Source: Paenibacillus cellulositrophicus (GTDB lineage Bacteria; Bacillota; Bacilli; Paenibacillales; Paenibacillaceae). Taken from it: a DNA stretch of 64,000 nt. The translations under genes were made by a program, and so were the position numbers. Each line of letters starts with the position of its first letter. The stretch's first letter is position 1. The stretch spans positions 372,001 to 436,000 of the forward strand of contig NZ_CP045295.1 in NCBI RefSeq assembly GCF_009363095.1, read 5' to 3'. Under the pieces are notes generated by a model. That model had not been told where the DNA came from and ran no database searches. It saw only the letters and a list, made by a program, of their open reading frames with translations. Of this stretch, positions 1-7,999 are shown piece after piece.

Positions 1-1823
1 GGCAAATCTACCTCATTCAGCTGTGCGGTTTGCCATCCTGCATCAGCAGTGTTGTTGTCAGCTGCCAGCTCAAACTCACCCAGCGGCCGTCCACTATCCA
101 GAGTGAGCTGTACTTTGCTGCCCAGAGCTGCATCTGCATAAGAGAGATCAATATCGTATTTGCCTGCCTCCGCAATGTTCAGCCGGTATTGCAGCCATTC
201 GCCTTTCTCGAAAGCAGTGACATGTGAGGTGCTGTCATCTGCTGTGGCCGTATCCACGCCATCTCCACGGTAATCGCCGATAGTATCCGGCGTCTGGTCG
301 TGATAGCCGACTCCTTCGCCGCCTGGCAGGTAATGAACGGCTTCAACTTGACCCGGAACCGGTTTCGCGGCATCAAAATCGCTGCTTCCGTTCACGTCGT
401 TGCTGAAAGCAACATAACCGAAATTAGCCTTCGCGTTCTCCGTGACGTAACCGATACTGCCGCCGCCAAGCTTTGCGCTGCGCGTCTGCTTCAGCATGCC
501 GTCGACGTAGATCTTGAACGTGTCCCCTGCTTTCTCAACCCGGATATTATGCAGTTTTGTATAATCGTACCCTTCCGGAAGCGTGCTCTCCTCCCATCCC
601 AGATCGGCGCCGTTCACCCGGAACTGTGTCTTTAGCGAATTACTCGTCGGATCTAACAGCGCTGTGCCGAAATCGTTATCCCCCTTGTAGGAGAACACGG
701 CCCCGAGCCGCTGGCCTTCAGCTTTGCTGGACTCTGCCAGCTGCAGGTTAAATTCTGCCGTATAGCTGCTTCCGGCCTCAGCAGTGGTCAACAGCCTGCT
801 TGTACCGGCAGCTTGCTGATGCAGAAGTCCCGAATCCATGCTCCAGTTAACACCGTCTGCATTCGTCCAAGCTGTGCTGAGTTCCGTACCTTTGAACCGA
901 TCCTCAAAATCCGGCATCTCCGGATCCGGCTGTTCGGTTGCCGTCGGTCCGAGCACGGACATTTTGTCACCGTTGAACACGATCCGATCCATCCCCATAT
1001 GGCGAAGAGGTCCGACAATGCCTTTTCCTTCGAGATTGTGGTAAATAATATAGCGGGCATCCAGGTTCGGGCCAACGACGACCGTATTATGGCCGAGACC
1101 GACGGTCGGACCTTCCGTACTGATCAGAAGCGGGTTGTCCGTATCACGCACGAATCCCTTGAGCGGGTTTGTGCTAACTGCGTAGTCGACTCGATAGCCT
1201 TTGCTGAATACATGGTTGCCGGTATACGTCATATAGTATTTGCCGTTGCGTTTGAACAGCGTAGAACCTTCCGTCCAACCGTTCATGTTTGCACCCGTAT
1301 TGACGCTGTTACCGATCGTCGTCGGCGTAGGCATTTCAGCTGCGAGAATTCCTTCTCCGTTCGCATGATAGAAATACCACTTGCCATCATCGTCAATGAA
1401 GACGTTGCCATCAATCGAATGGCCCAAATTGCCCGTCTGCACCGTGAACGGACCCGTCGGGCTTTCACTGCGCAGCACGTAATGACCATTGCCGGCAGGA
1501 GAGGTATACATATAAAAATATCCGTTCCAATAAACGACTTCAGGAGCGTAGGCTGCCTTCGTAACCGGATCGGTTGCGGCCAATCCTCCATAGCTCCAGT
1601 TGACAAGGTCAGGAGAGCTCCACACTTTGACCCCGACATCGGTATCTCTTGTGCTCACATACAAATAATATGTACCGTTAAACTTCAGCACGTAAGGGTC
1701 GCCAAGTCCATATTGCCCCCATTCGTCCGGCAGCGATGCCGGGTTCTTATAGGCGAATGCCGCCTGAGGGGCAAACAAGAGCAGCACACACATCACGACC
1801 GCAATACTTCGTTTTAATATCAA
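1..1823 (-). CDS. Secreted GH43 family glycoside hydrolase (arabinanase type) with C-terminal CBM6-like domain, partial
   Basis: Five-bladed beta-propeller enzyme that probably cleaves alpha-L-arabinan or arabinoxylan outside the cell. The frame is open from a TTG start, 7 nt after GAGGTGAT, to the window edge, so about 607 codons are seen and the 3' end is missing. A signal peptide (basic MILKR, hydrophobic core, AFA cleavage) leads into the GH43 domain. The three GH43 acidic residues are visible: Asp in GDPYV near residue 38, Asp in SIDGN near 130, and Glu in WTEGS near 180. A LamG/DUF1349-like beta domain begins after about residue 300 (DFEDRF). The last 110 residues resemble a CBM6 module (VEAVHY, GEWLQY). 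A cre site lies 23 nt upstream of the start. Exact linkage specificity is not readable. Confidence 0.88.
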   Translation of the reverse strand, partial: MILKRSIAVVMCVLLLFAPQAAFAYKNPASLPDEWGQYGLGDPYVLKFNGTYYLYVSTRDTDVGVKVWSSPDLVNWSYGGLAATDPVTKAAYAPEVVYWNGYFYMYTSPAGNGHYVLRSESPTGPFTVQTGNLGHSIDGNVFIDDDGKWYFYHANGEGILAAEMPTPTTIGNSVNTGANMNGWTEGSTLFKRNGKYYMTYTGNHVFSKGYRVDYAVSTNPLKGFVRDTDNPLLISTEGPTVGLGHNTVVVGPNLDARYIIYHNLEGKGIVGPLRHMGMDRIVFNGDKMSVLGPTATEQPDPEMPDFEDRFKGTELSTAWTNADGVNWSMDSGLLHQQAAGTSRLLTTAEAGSSYTAEFNLQLAESSKAEGQRLGAVFSYKGDNDFGTALLDPTSNSLKTQFRVNGADLGWEESTLPEGYDYTKLHNIRVEKAGDTFKIYVDGMLKQTRSAKLGGGSIGYVTENAKANFGYVAFSNDVNGSSDFDAAKPVPGQVEAVHYLPGGEGVGYHDQTPDTIGDYRGDGVDTATADDSTSHVTAFEKGEWLQYRLNIAEAGKYDIDLSYADAALGSKVQLTLDSGRPLGEFELAADNNTADAGWQTAQLNEVDL

Positions 1824-1845
1824 ACTTATCACCTCACTGATTTTA

Positions 1846-1859
1846 TTAAAACGCTTTCA
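1846..1859 (-). promoter_or_regulatory. cre site (CcpA operator candidate) before the GH43 gene
   Basis: On the minus strand the site reads TGAAAGCGTTTTAA, matching 13 of 14 positions of the consensus TGWAANCGNTNWCA. It lies about 23 nt before the TTG start, where bound CcpA would block transcription of the arabinanase-type gene while preferred sugars are present. The position and match are seen; CcpA binding is inferred. Confidence 0.6.
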
Positions 1860-2100
1860 TAGTAAAATGATCGTATCGATCTTCACCTGCACCGATATCC
1901 CACCACCTCAATTCATCCAATATATTTGTAATACATCGTGAGTATATCGGCATTATCCAGGCAAAGTCAACGGTTTATTTCAATTATCTTGTAATATTCA
2001 AAGAAATATCTGTTTTTTTAGCTTATCATACAACATTAATGTAATAAATGAGATCACTATAGAGTAGCTAATTGGTAGATGAACTCCCGTGTAAATGTCA

Positions 2101-2126
2101 AAAGGAGCTGTCCACGACAGCTCCTT
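2101..2126 (-). terminator. Hairpin downstream of the flavin monooxygenase operon
   Basis: AAGGAGCTGT and ACAGCTCCTT form a 10-bp stem with a short loop. Read on the minus strand it is followed by only a short T stretch (CTTTTGAC), so it is a modest intrinsic terminator, 118 nt after the reductase stop codon. Confidence 0.55.
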
Positions 2127-2243
2127 CAAAATCGTTAGTCAGTCAACATCATCAACAAAACTCCTGTACAGCAGACATTCATGACTCATAGCCCGCTGTC
2201 CCCATGAGCAGTAACTTTGTACTCGTAGTTTGATAAACCTCCG

Positions 2244-2789
2244 TCAGATATATTTGGTGTAGGAAACCAGATCCAGCATTGAAGCATCAATTCGTTGCTG
2301 GATTTCGTCAGCCAATTGGAAACGGGTGTTTTGTTCGCTATCCTCCATCCTTTCGATTTGACTGTCAATGGCAAATACATTTTCCGCAAAAGACTTCGTT
2401 CCCATCGAAGCTAAAAGGGGTTTTAACGCATAGTCGATTGAAAGTAAGTTCGAAATGGTGCCTCCTACGAAAAAAGCAGCTACGATTTTATCTTTAAAGC
2501 CGTTTTGCGGTAATAAATCAACGTAAGCTTTTAGGACGCCTGTATAAGTCGTTTTATAAACCGGACTTGCAATAATGATACCGGACGCTTCTTCCACTTT
2601 AGCGTGTGCACTTAATATCAGTCTGCTATTGAAATTGGCATGCATCAAATCAGCGGGAGGCAAGGAAGAAACATCAATGATCGCCACTTCGCAGCCTTGT
2701 TGCTCCAATTTCAGCTTGGCATAGTTGATCATGCCGTTTACTCGGGATTTATGGTTGAGACTTCCGGAAATGATCGCTATTTTACTCAT
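2244..2789 (-). CDS. NADPH-dependent FMN reductase, SsuE-like
   Basis: Flavodoxin-fold reductase of 181 residues that would use NAD(P)H to supply reduced FMN. The N-terminal IISGSLNHKSR phosphate-binding loop (residues 6-16) and the SPVYKTTYTG segment (about 75-84) are typical of the SsuE/MsuE group. The ATG overlaps the TGA of the upstream monooxygenase gene by four bases (ATGA), indicating translational coupling. The pair therefore looks like a two-component flavin-dependent monooxygenase, with this protein as the reductase partner. Family assignment is strong; the sulfonate or organosulfur substrate is inference from relatives. Confidence 0.87.
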   Translation of the reverse strand: MSKIAIISGSLNHKSRVNGMINYAKLKLEQQGCEVAIIDVSSLPPADLMHANFNSRLILSAHAKVEEASGIIIASPVYKTTYTGVLKAYVDLLPQNGFKDKIVAAFFVGGTISNLLSIDYALKPLLASMGTKSFAENVFAIDSQIERMEDSEQNTRFQLADEIQQRIDASMLDLVSYTKYI

Positions 2790-4054
2790 GAGTTTGCTTC
2801 AGCTCCAGTAGTTGTTCTTAGAGAAGATACGTAAGCTAACGTCATACCATGCTGTGGCGGTAAGCCCAACAGTACTCTTCCGTATAACTCAAGTCCCGTG
2901 GATGCAGTAGTCAGCGCATGATTGGAGCCGCCTCGAATGTCGCGGAAGATTTGGGACAAGCGATTGGAATCGGCAATAACACTCCCTCCGCTCTCAGCCA
3001 TTAGCATGTCTACAGCTTCCCAGCATAACATCGCTGCATAGGTCATATCCGTTTGAAGCTGAGCAAGCTCCTTTAGACTGAATATTTCCGCATTTTGTAC
3101 ATGCCGCTCCATATGATCAATCGCCCGACTGATATGAAGATGCGCGGATTCAACCTTCATGGCCGCGAGTCCTACTTTATACTGAATATGACCTACTGCC
3201 GCTTGAGAGGTATGGACAGTCATCGTAATACCTTTATGAGGCGCCTTTTCAACAAAATATTCAACGGCCCCCCTGGCAAGCCCGAGGATCGCGCTGATCC
3301 CCGTTGTAATGCTTGTGATAAGCTGAACATAAGGTCTATATCGGTCACGTCCTTTTAATTCGGCAGACAAAAAACTTATCTGTTCTGTGTCCTGGGTGAC
3401 GACATATTGATCTGGAATAAAGACATTTTTTAATTCCAAACTGTTACTTGCAGATCCTTTTAAGCTCATCGTATACCAATCATCTACAATGGTAACTTCA
3501 CTCATCGGTACTATGGCCAACGTCATCCCCAAATTTCCGCTTTCCTGCATGGACTTCGCGTCATTCAAATTTAACAAAGCATGGGTTGCATGCTTAGAAC
3601 CTGAACCGAATCCCCACAAGCCCTCCTCTACCCAATAACCCCCGTCTACTTTTTTTACAACAGCTTTGCGTGCTGCTAAGACAGAACAAAAACGCACCTC
3701 CTCTTCCTGGCTGAAGAGCGAGTCTAATACTTGGGAAGGGAAAGATAATGAGGCGGTAAAATTGTTTCCGTTGATGATTTGAACGACCCAGCCAACAGAA
3801 CCGTTCCCCTTGGCCACCTCGGAAATAATTTCAACCATGGCACGGATACTAACCTCATGACCTCCGTACTCTTTGGGTGTGCCAAGTTTAAACAAACCTG
3901 CATCCGAAACTTTTTGAATCACCTCTTCGGGAATATGTCTTTCCTCATCTATAAGCCTTCCGAATTTTTGAAGATAGGGAACTAACGCTGTTGCGTTGTT
4001 TAGTAATTGCTGTTCAAGTGCAGTGAGTTGATGATCTGTGCTTAAGTTGGCCAT
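2786..4054 (-). CDS. Acyl-CoA dehydrogenase-fold flavin monooxygenase (DszC/SfnB-like)
   Basis: About 422 residues with the acyl-CoA dehydrogenase fold: an N-terminal helical domain, a central beta domain (WGFGSGSKHATH near 150) and a C-terminal four-helix domain. Members of this branch (DszC, SfnB, HpaB-like) oxygenate small substrates using FMNH2 from a separate reductase, and an SsuE-like reductase is encoded directly downstream with a 4-base overlap. An upstream in-frame GTG at 4063 is possible. The ATG at 4054 is preferred because AGGAG lies 8 nt before it. A divergent TetR gene lies upstream. Related genes often act in sulfur scavenging from organosulfur compounds; that role is inferred. 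Confidence 0.82.
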   Translation of the reverse strand: MANLSTDHQLTALEQQLLNNATALVPYLQKFGRLIDEERHIPEEVIQKVSDAGLFKLGTPKEYGGHEVSIRAMVEIISEVAKGNGSVGWVVQIINGNNFTASLSFPSQVLDSLFSQEEEVRFCSVLAARKAVVKKVDGGYWVEEGLWGFGSGSKHATHALLNLNDAKSMQESGNLGMTLAIVPMSEVTIVDDWYTMSLKGSASNSLELKNVFIPDQYVVTQDTEQISFLSAELKGRDRYRPYVQLITSITTGISAILGLARGAVEYFVEKAPHKGITMTVHTSQAAVGHIQYKVGLAAMKVESAHLHISRAIDHMERHVQNAEIFSLKELAQLQTDMTYAAMLCWEAVDMLMAESGGSVIADSNRLSQIFRDIRGGSNHALTTASTGLELYGRVLLGLPPQHGMTLAYVSSLRTTTGAEANS

Positions 4055-4104
4055 ATTTATCACTCCTACAAAATTAAATTAGACAGATGTATATTTAAAC
4101 TGCC

Positions 4105-4133
4105 TTTGTAGATTAAATGATATGATGTATAAT
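4105..4133 (+). promoter_or_regulatory. SigA-type promoter for the TetR gene
   Basis: TTTGTA (4105-4110), a 17-bp spacer and TATAAT (4128-4133) form a good vegetative promoter, 64 nt before the TetR ATG. It lies in the divergent region shared with the monooxygenase gene, where the regulator probably binds. Confidence 0.6.
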
Positions 4134-4196
4134 GTACCTCATCAACCGATAAAATCGCGAATATGTCGAAAAACGATACACGGAAAGGAATCTGTC

Positions 4197-4754
4197 ATGG
4201 TTAACAAAACAACGGACGACCTCAGAGTCCGAAGAACCCATAAACTTCTGTATAATGCTCTGTTTGATCTAATGGAAAAACACTCCTTCGAACAAATCAC
4301 AGTGAAGCAAATTTGTGATTTAGCGATGGTGCACCGAACTACGTTCTATACGCATTTTCAGGATAAATTTGATTTACTTTCACATGCCGTGATGCAAATT
4401 GCTGAGGAGGAATTTCGGAACTTTGCCGAAGTATCCCTTTCTCCATCGGATAATTTCCGGGAACTGTTTTCTATAGCCGCGAAACATAAAACATTATTTT
4501 CACAGTTTCTATTTGAAGAAAGGGACTCCCTAAGGAATTTGTTGCGGAGGGATATGGGGAAAGGCATGAAGAAATACTTGGCCGAGCAGCACGCCATTGA
4601 AGTAAATTCCATCGAAATACAAATTAAAATAGAGGCCTATATCGGAGCCGTTTTAGGTGTCCTAAATTGGTGGATTGAGAACAACATGTCTATTGATGAA
4701 GAAGAAATATATACCAAAATGAATATCTTTACAGGATGGAATTTCGCCGAATGA
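4197..4754 (+). CDS. TetR/AcrR family transcriptional regulator
   Basis: A 185-residue TetR-type repressor. The N-terminal helix-turn-helix is clear (ITVKQICDLAMVHRTTFY, about residues 32-50) and is followed by the usual HFQDKFDLL helix and a divergent all-helical ligand domain. The ATG at 4197 is preserved in the family and follows GGAAAGGA with 7 nt spacing; an earlier in-frame ATG at 4122 lacks a ribosome site and overlaps the promoter. Transcribed divergently from the flavin monooxygenase operon, which is its likely target. The C-terminal domain resembles the TetR_C_7/YtfA type; the effector is unknown. Confidence 0.85.
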   Translation: MVNKTTDDLRVRRTHKLLYNALFDLMEKHSFEQITVKQICDLAMVHRTTFYTHFQDKFDLLSHAVMQIAEEEFRNFAEVSLSPSDNFRELFSIAAKHKTLFSQFLFEERDSLRNLLRRDMGKGMKKYLAEQHAIEVNSIEIQIKIEAYIGAVLGVLNWWIENNMSIDEEEIYTKMNIFTGWNFAE

Positions 4755-4796
4755 TCTCGAATGGTTCTATTTTCGTTCGGTCAATCTGACAAAAAA

Positions 4797-4823
4797 AGGA
4801 CCCATCCACATGGGATCGGTCCT
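4797..4823 (-). terminator. Intrinsic terminator of the ECF sigma operon
   Basis: Stem AAGGACC/GGTCCTT with a nested CCAT/ATGG helix. On the minus strand it is followed by seven T residues. It sits 14 nt after the stop of the DUF3600-like gene. Confidence 0.8.
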
Positions 4824-4836
4824 TACTTCATTCCTA

Positions 4837-5340
4837 TTACGGATTGGCATTTTTGTTTATCTTCTCGAAGTATGGTGCCAGCTTAGAGGCTAGCTGCTCA
4901 AACCGCTGCTGTTCTTCTTGGGTCAGCTTCTCCTCATGTTTGACCCCTTTTTCATCGGTGATCTTCAGCTTTAATTGGATCAGCTGCTTTATCAGCACCT
5001 GATACTCCTTAAATTCATCTTCGTTGAGCTTGCCTTTTGCTGCTTGCAGCATTCCCTCAATCTCTTGATAATCTTCCTGTGTGCCGCCGTGCTGTTCAAT
5101 AGTTGAAACAGAACCGAATAGATCATCGGCTAGATAGGAAGAAGCAAATACCGCGGACGGAATCAGGATGGCTATTGCGGCAATACCTGCGAGCACTCGT
5201 TTTTTCATGGGAGATCTACCTCTCTTATCGTTTGCATACTGATGATAGGACTGTCGGACACGACCATACAATTCGGGTGGGCACTGCATCGAATCCGCCA
5301 CCTGGCGAAGCTCTTCACGCAATTCCTTCTCAATGGACAT
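4837..5340 (-). CDS. Membrane-anchored regulator of the adjacent ECF sigma factor (DUF3600-like anti-sigma)
   Basis: A 167-residue protein with a cytosolic N-terminus (about 1-45), one transmembrane helix (about 47-66, RVLAGIAAIAILIPSAVFA) and a charged, helical extracytoplasmic part of about 100 residues rich in Gln, Glu and Lys. The size, topology and position directly after an ECF sigma gene, with an 11-base overlap, fit an anti-sigma factor. The outer part resembles the DUF3600 family seen beside ECF genes in Bacillus. No zinc-binding HxxxCxxC motif is present, so it is not a ZAS-type anti-sigma. The function is inferred mainly from context. Confidence 0.7.
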   Translation of the reverse strand: MSIEKELREELRQVADSMQCPPELYGRVRQSYHQYANDKRGRSPMKKRVLAGIAAIAILIPSAVFASSYLADDLFGSVSTIEQHGGTQEDYQEIEGMLQAAKGKLNEDEFKEYQVLIKQLIQLKLKITDEKGVKHEEKLTQEEQQRFEQLASKLAPYFEKINKNANP

Positions 5341-5893
5341 ACGCGTCTCCTCCCGTCATTTCGATCCGTTTACGGAGTTCTTTCATTGCCAGGTGATGCC
5401 TGGATTTCACTGTGCCAACGGGGATCTGTAGAATGTCTGCAATTTCTTCCAGAGCGTAGTCGTGAAAATAGCGAAGGATAACGACCACACGTAATTTGTA
5501 CAATAATTGGCGGACAAGGCTGAAAAGTTCATGCTGCATCTCGAACTGCTGCACAGCTTTGTCCGTCCAGTCGAAATGTTCACATGTCATCCGGCGGTTT
5601 CGTTCAAAGAGGCGAATTCGCCGCCATGTCTTTCTTTTCCAGTCTTGGACTAGACGGACAGTAATCCCATGCAACCAAAACCGGAAAGGCCGGTTCGGGT
5701 CGTAGGTATGAAACGTACGCCACATGCTCATGTAAACTTCATTCACGATATCTTCAATGTCTTGTTTGTTGTAGACGAGAAAAGCAACCGTCCGATAGAC
5801 GTCTTGGTGAGTCGCCTGATAGACTAGCTGAAAGGCGGACTCGTCGCCCAACTTCGCTTTTTCAAGCCACGATAGTAACTCATTATCATTCAT
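5330..5893 (-). CDS. RNA polymerase ECF sigma factor
   Basis: A 187-residue group IV sigma-70 factor. Region 2 is seen at about residues 25-90 (DIEDIVNEVYMSMWRTFHTY), and region 4 at about 130-180 with the helix-turn-helix YALEEIADILQIPVGTVKSR. The linker is short and there is no extra C-terminal domain. Translation starts at an ATG 7 nt after AGGAGG. The 3' end overlaps the anti-sigma-like gene by 11 bases, so the two are co-translated. A possible self-recognised promoter lies just upstream (5924-5951). Probably responds to cell envelope stress; the signal cannot be read. Confidence 0.9.
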   Translation of the reverse strand: MNDNELLSWLEKAKLGDESAFQLVYQATHQDVYRTVAFLVYNKQDIEDIVNEVYMSMWRTFHTYDPNRPFRFWLHGITVRLVQDWKRKTWRRIRLFERNRRMTCEHFDWTDKAVQQFEMQHELFSLVRQLLYKLRVVVILRYFHDYALEEIADILQIPVGTVKSRHHLAMKELRKRIEMTGGDAYVH

Positions 5894-5923
5894 AGGGGCC
5901 CTCCTGAACGTGTTACAACCCTT

Positions 5924-5951
5924 AATTCGCTCTCATGGGAAAAAAGGTTCA
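5924..5951 (-). promoter_or_regulatory. Putative autoregulated ECF promoter
   Basis: On the minus strand TGAACC (5951-5946), a T-rich 16-bp spacer and CGAATT (5929-5924) resemble the TGAAC -35 and CG-start -10 of ECF-dependent promoters. It is placed about 30 nt before the sigma gene, as expected for autoregulation. Confidence 0.45.
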
Positions 5952-6076
5952 GTACGAGAATAATTTTTTTTGGAGATACTCGCTATTTTAGGAATTTCTT
6001 CAGGGTGACCCTAAGTTTAGCGCCAACTTGTAATTGATAATCCATGTTCTTGTCGTAGGATTTTGACATATGTATT

Positions 6077-6123
6077 GTGAAAACAAAAATAACCGCTGCT
6101 ACGCGGCTTTAAGCATGTATGTT
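6077..6123 (-). repeat. Dispersed terminator-like repeat, copy A
   Basis: Contains the core CCGCTGCTACGCGG with a flanking GTGAAAACAAAAAT on one side and a conserved TGTATGTT on the other. Read on the minus strand it is a hairpin followed by a T-rich tract, beginning at the stop codon of the CAO-domain gene, so it serves as that gene's terminator. Five other copies are in this window. Confidence 0.7.
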
Positions 6124-7033
6124 ATTTATTTATCGGAAGTTTTTGAATAATATCGGAATATGTCTTTATGGAATTTGAACTGGAAAAGCGTTTAGGATTA
6201 CCTTCATCATCTGTATAGTACGTTGAAGTAGTACCGTTTAAATTCTTGCTGTAGTTCACATTATCTTCAAACAATGGTCTCAACACAGGGTCTGCAAGAT
6301 CCGTAATGTTGCCTGCTGTATATGCAAAGTCTGATCTCGCCCCATATACAAATTGACCACGTACTACTGCCTTTCCATCCTTTATTTCCACAATAGAAGA
6401 TGTGTAACTGTCATTAAAAAGGTACATATCCGCCCTACCGGCTGGGAATGTGTAATTGTGCAGGGCTTTCGTGCTAAAACCAAGCATTTTAAAGCTTGCC
6501 TCTAAAGGCAATGAGATAGCAGCTTTGCGTGCAGCTTGCAAATCCTTCTGGCTTAACACGCTGACATCAAATTTATAAGCATTCGCAGTTAAAAAAACGA
6601 TATTACGGATGGTTTCATAGTTCACGTGATAGCCTAAGTTCTCGGATACAAATCGGATAGGAACTAGTACACGACCATTCTTGATTTGTGCAGGCGCGTC
6701 CATTTGTTTATCTATACCATTAATAAAAGCCACTTTACTGCCTACTTCAACTTCCATTTTCACCCGTTCCTTCTCCATACTTTGGATAGTTGTAGTTTGA
6801 GATGAAGGGTTCCAGCTATAAGTTAGTCCTAAAGATTCAAGCGTTCGAATGGGAATGAAAAGATGATTCTTGTCCCGAACCGGATGAACATCCATCTGAA
6901 TGAAATGACCATTCACGTTTACTTCGGCCTCAGCTTCATACGCATCGTAGTCCATTGCAGCAATAGTTACTACAGGATGACTAAAAAAGCCCAATCCTAT
7001 AGTCAAGATTAATGCTGTCAAAATTCTCCTCAT
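6122..7033 (-). CDS. Secreted copper amine oxidase N-terminal domain protein
   Basis: A 303-residue exported protein. A signal peptide (about 1-26, cleavage near TIAA) precedes a copper amine oxidase N-terminal-like domain (about 35-145), recognisable by HLFIPIRTLESLGL and GRVLVPIRFVSENLGY. The C-terminal half is not recognised. These domains are common wall-associated modules in Paenibacillus and do not imply amine oxidase activity. A GTG at 7051 is possible, but the ATG at 7033 has AAGGAG 9 nt upstream and gives a canonical signal peptide. The gene lies downstream of a repeat-containing exported protein. Two other proteins with this domain are encoded at 31.4 and 51.4 kb. Confidence 0.75.
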   Translation of the reverse strand: MRRILTALILTIGLGFFSHPVVTIAAMDYDAYEAEAEVNVNGHFIQMDVHPVRDKNHLFIPIRTLESLGLTYSWNPSSQTTTIQSMEKERVKMEVEVGSKVAFINGIDKQMDAPAQIKNGRVLVPIRFVSENLGYHVNYETIRNIVFLTANAYKFDVSVLSQKDLQAARKAAISLPLEASFKMLGFSTKALHNYTFPAGRADMYLFNDSYTSSIVEIKDGKAVVRGQFVYGARSDFAYTAGNITDLADPVLRPLFEDNVNYSKNLNGTTSTYYTDDEGNPKRFSSSNSIKTYSDIIQKLPINK

Positions 7034-7175
7034 AACTCTCTTCTCCTTCACTGTTAGTTTGCTTGAAGACCTTTATTATAAGATTCAGAGAAGGGAGATC
7101 CGCTAGATGGATTCTCCCTTCTTTGTAATTATTTAAGAAGTTTTTGGCTTTTGTAGTTAACTCTAACTTTTCCAT
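6981..7175 (-). CDS. Possible small translationally coupled ORF
   Basis: A 64-codon frame whose ATG overlaps the stop of the upstream gene (TAATG) and is preceded by GGAGGAG at good spacing. That coupling is the main evidence. Against it, GGAGGAG also encodes the final Gly-Gly-Glu of the upstream protein, and the last 53 bases of the frame overlap the start of the CAO-domain gene in another frame. The product is hydrophilic, with no signal or known domain. Confidence 0.3.
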   Translation of the reverse strand: MEKLELTTKAKNFLNNYKEGRIHLADLPSLNLIIKVFKQTNSEGEESYEENFDSINLDYRIGLF

Positions 7176-7789
7176 TACTCTCCTCCAACATGAAACACAC
7201 CAATTACGGATTCACCATTAACGTCATACAGCGGAATATCACGACCATCTGGTGATCTACTGTTCTGTATTGCAATGGCTTCCTCGGGTGATTTAGGTAG
7301 CTCACCGTCTAAGTCTTTTTTCAGCACATATCCTGCAGTGCCATCCACACCAATAGCCCTGATTAATTCAGGTTCCATACCAGGAGAAGCAGCATCTGCG
7401 CTAGAACCGTACGTCTGTCCGTGTTTATTTTTAGGAAAGTTCATATTCTTGGCGCCAACATGAAAAGTACCAATTACCGTTTTCCCATCAACATCATACA
7501 GTGGAACATCGCCAGGTTCACCGAGGTAATCTTTTTTCAGCAAATACCCTTGAATACCATTCACACTTCCTGCATGGATTAAATCAGGCAGCATATCAGC
7601 GGAATTGTCCTCTTGAGCAGAACCGTACGTTTGCCCATGTTCATTTTCAAAATAGTTCAGAGAATTTGTGTGGCTTTGATTCATTGTACTTTTAGCAGCC
7701 GTGCTTTGGAATGCCATGACACTACCCACTACAAAAACGATAAAACCAACAACAATCAATATTCTAATGCTTGTAAAATACATCCTCAC
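7175..7789 (-). CDS. Membrane-anchored or exported protein with two tandem repeats
   Basis: A 204-residue protein with an N-terminal transmembrane or uncleaved signal helix (about 7-27) and two imperfect copies of a roughly 65-80 residue unit. Each copy starts N-x-HGQTYGS, contains LI-A-x-VxG-x-GYxLKKD, and ends DVPLYDVDGKTVIG or DIPLYDVNGESVIG followed by FHVG. The second copy carries a 20-residue insertion around LPKSPEEAIAIQNSR. Similar units occur in uncharacterised Bacillus proteins, some annotated near M56/BlaR1 peptidases; no function is known to me. The start is GTG, 9 nt after AGGAG. Likely co-transcribed with the CAO-domain gene. Confidence 0.7.
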   Translation of the reverse strand: MRMYFTSIRILIVVGFIVFVVGSVMAFQSTAAKSTMNQSHTNSLNYFENEHGQTYGSAQEDNSADMLPDLIHAGSVNGIQGYLLKKDYLGEPGDVPLYDVDGKTVIGTFHVGAKNMNFPKNKHGQTYGSSADAASPGMEPELIRAIGVDGTAGYVLKKDLDGELPKSPEEAIAIQNSRSPDGRDIPLYDVNGESVIGVFHVGGE

Positions 7790-7931
7790 ATTTGTTCACT
7801 CCTAAACATTTCCTCGCTCTTCACTTTATAGCAGTTATAATTATCAAACGCATCCAAATAATAGAAAGTTACACTTATCTACCTTTTAGCTTATTGATCA
7901 AATTGATTCTTTCGTAGCTTACAAACTCAAA

Positions 7932-7962
7932 AACCTCCAACCTTATTGAAAGAGGTGGAGGT
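7932..7962 (-). terminator. Intrinsic terminator after alditol oxidase gene
   Basis: GACCTCCACC and GGTTGGAGGT pair on the minus strand around an 11-nt loop and are followed by TTTTTGAGTTT. It lies about 40 nt beyond the oxidase stop. Confidence 0.75.
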
Positions 7963-7999
7963 CAATTACATTTTCTAGATAAGTCATTAATACTTTACA

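Larger units (their letters stand above)
1824..2243. other. Intergenic region, promoter of GH43 gene
   Basis: About 420 bases without a convincing gene. It is AT-rich and holds the cre site at 1846-1859, a GATCGTATCGATC near-palindrome at about 1868-1880, and a hairpin at 2101-2126 next to the neighbouring operon. No remnant of a coding frame was recognised. Confidence 0.5.

Noticed and set aside
813..1817. Long + strand frame of 334 codons opposite the GH43 gene
   Set aside because: It is a shadow of the minus-strand GH43 frame, which has a signal peptide and complete catalytic motifs; the + frame is rich in Arg/His/Ile with no ribosome site or recognisable domain.
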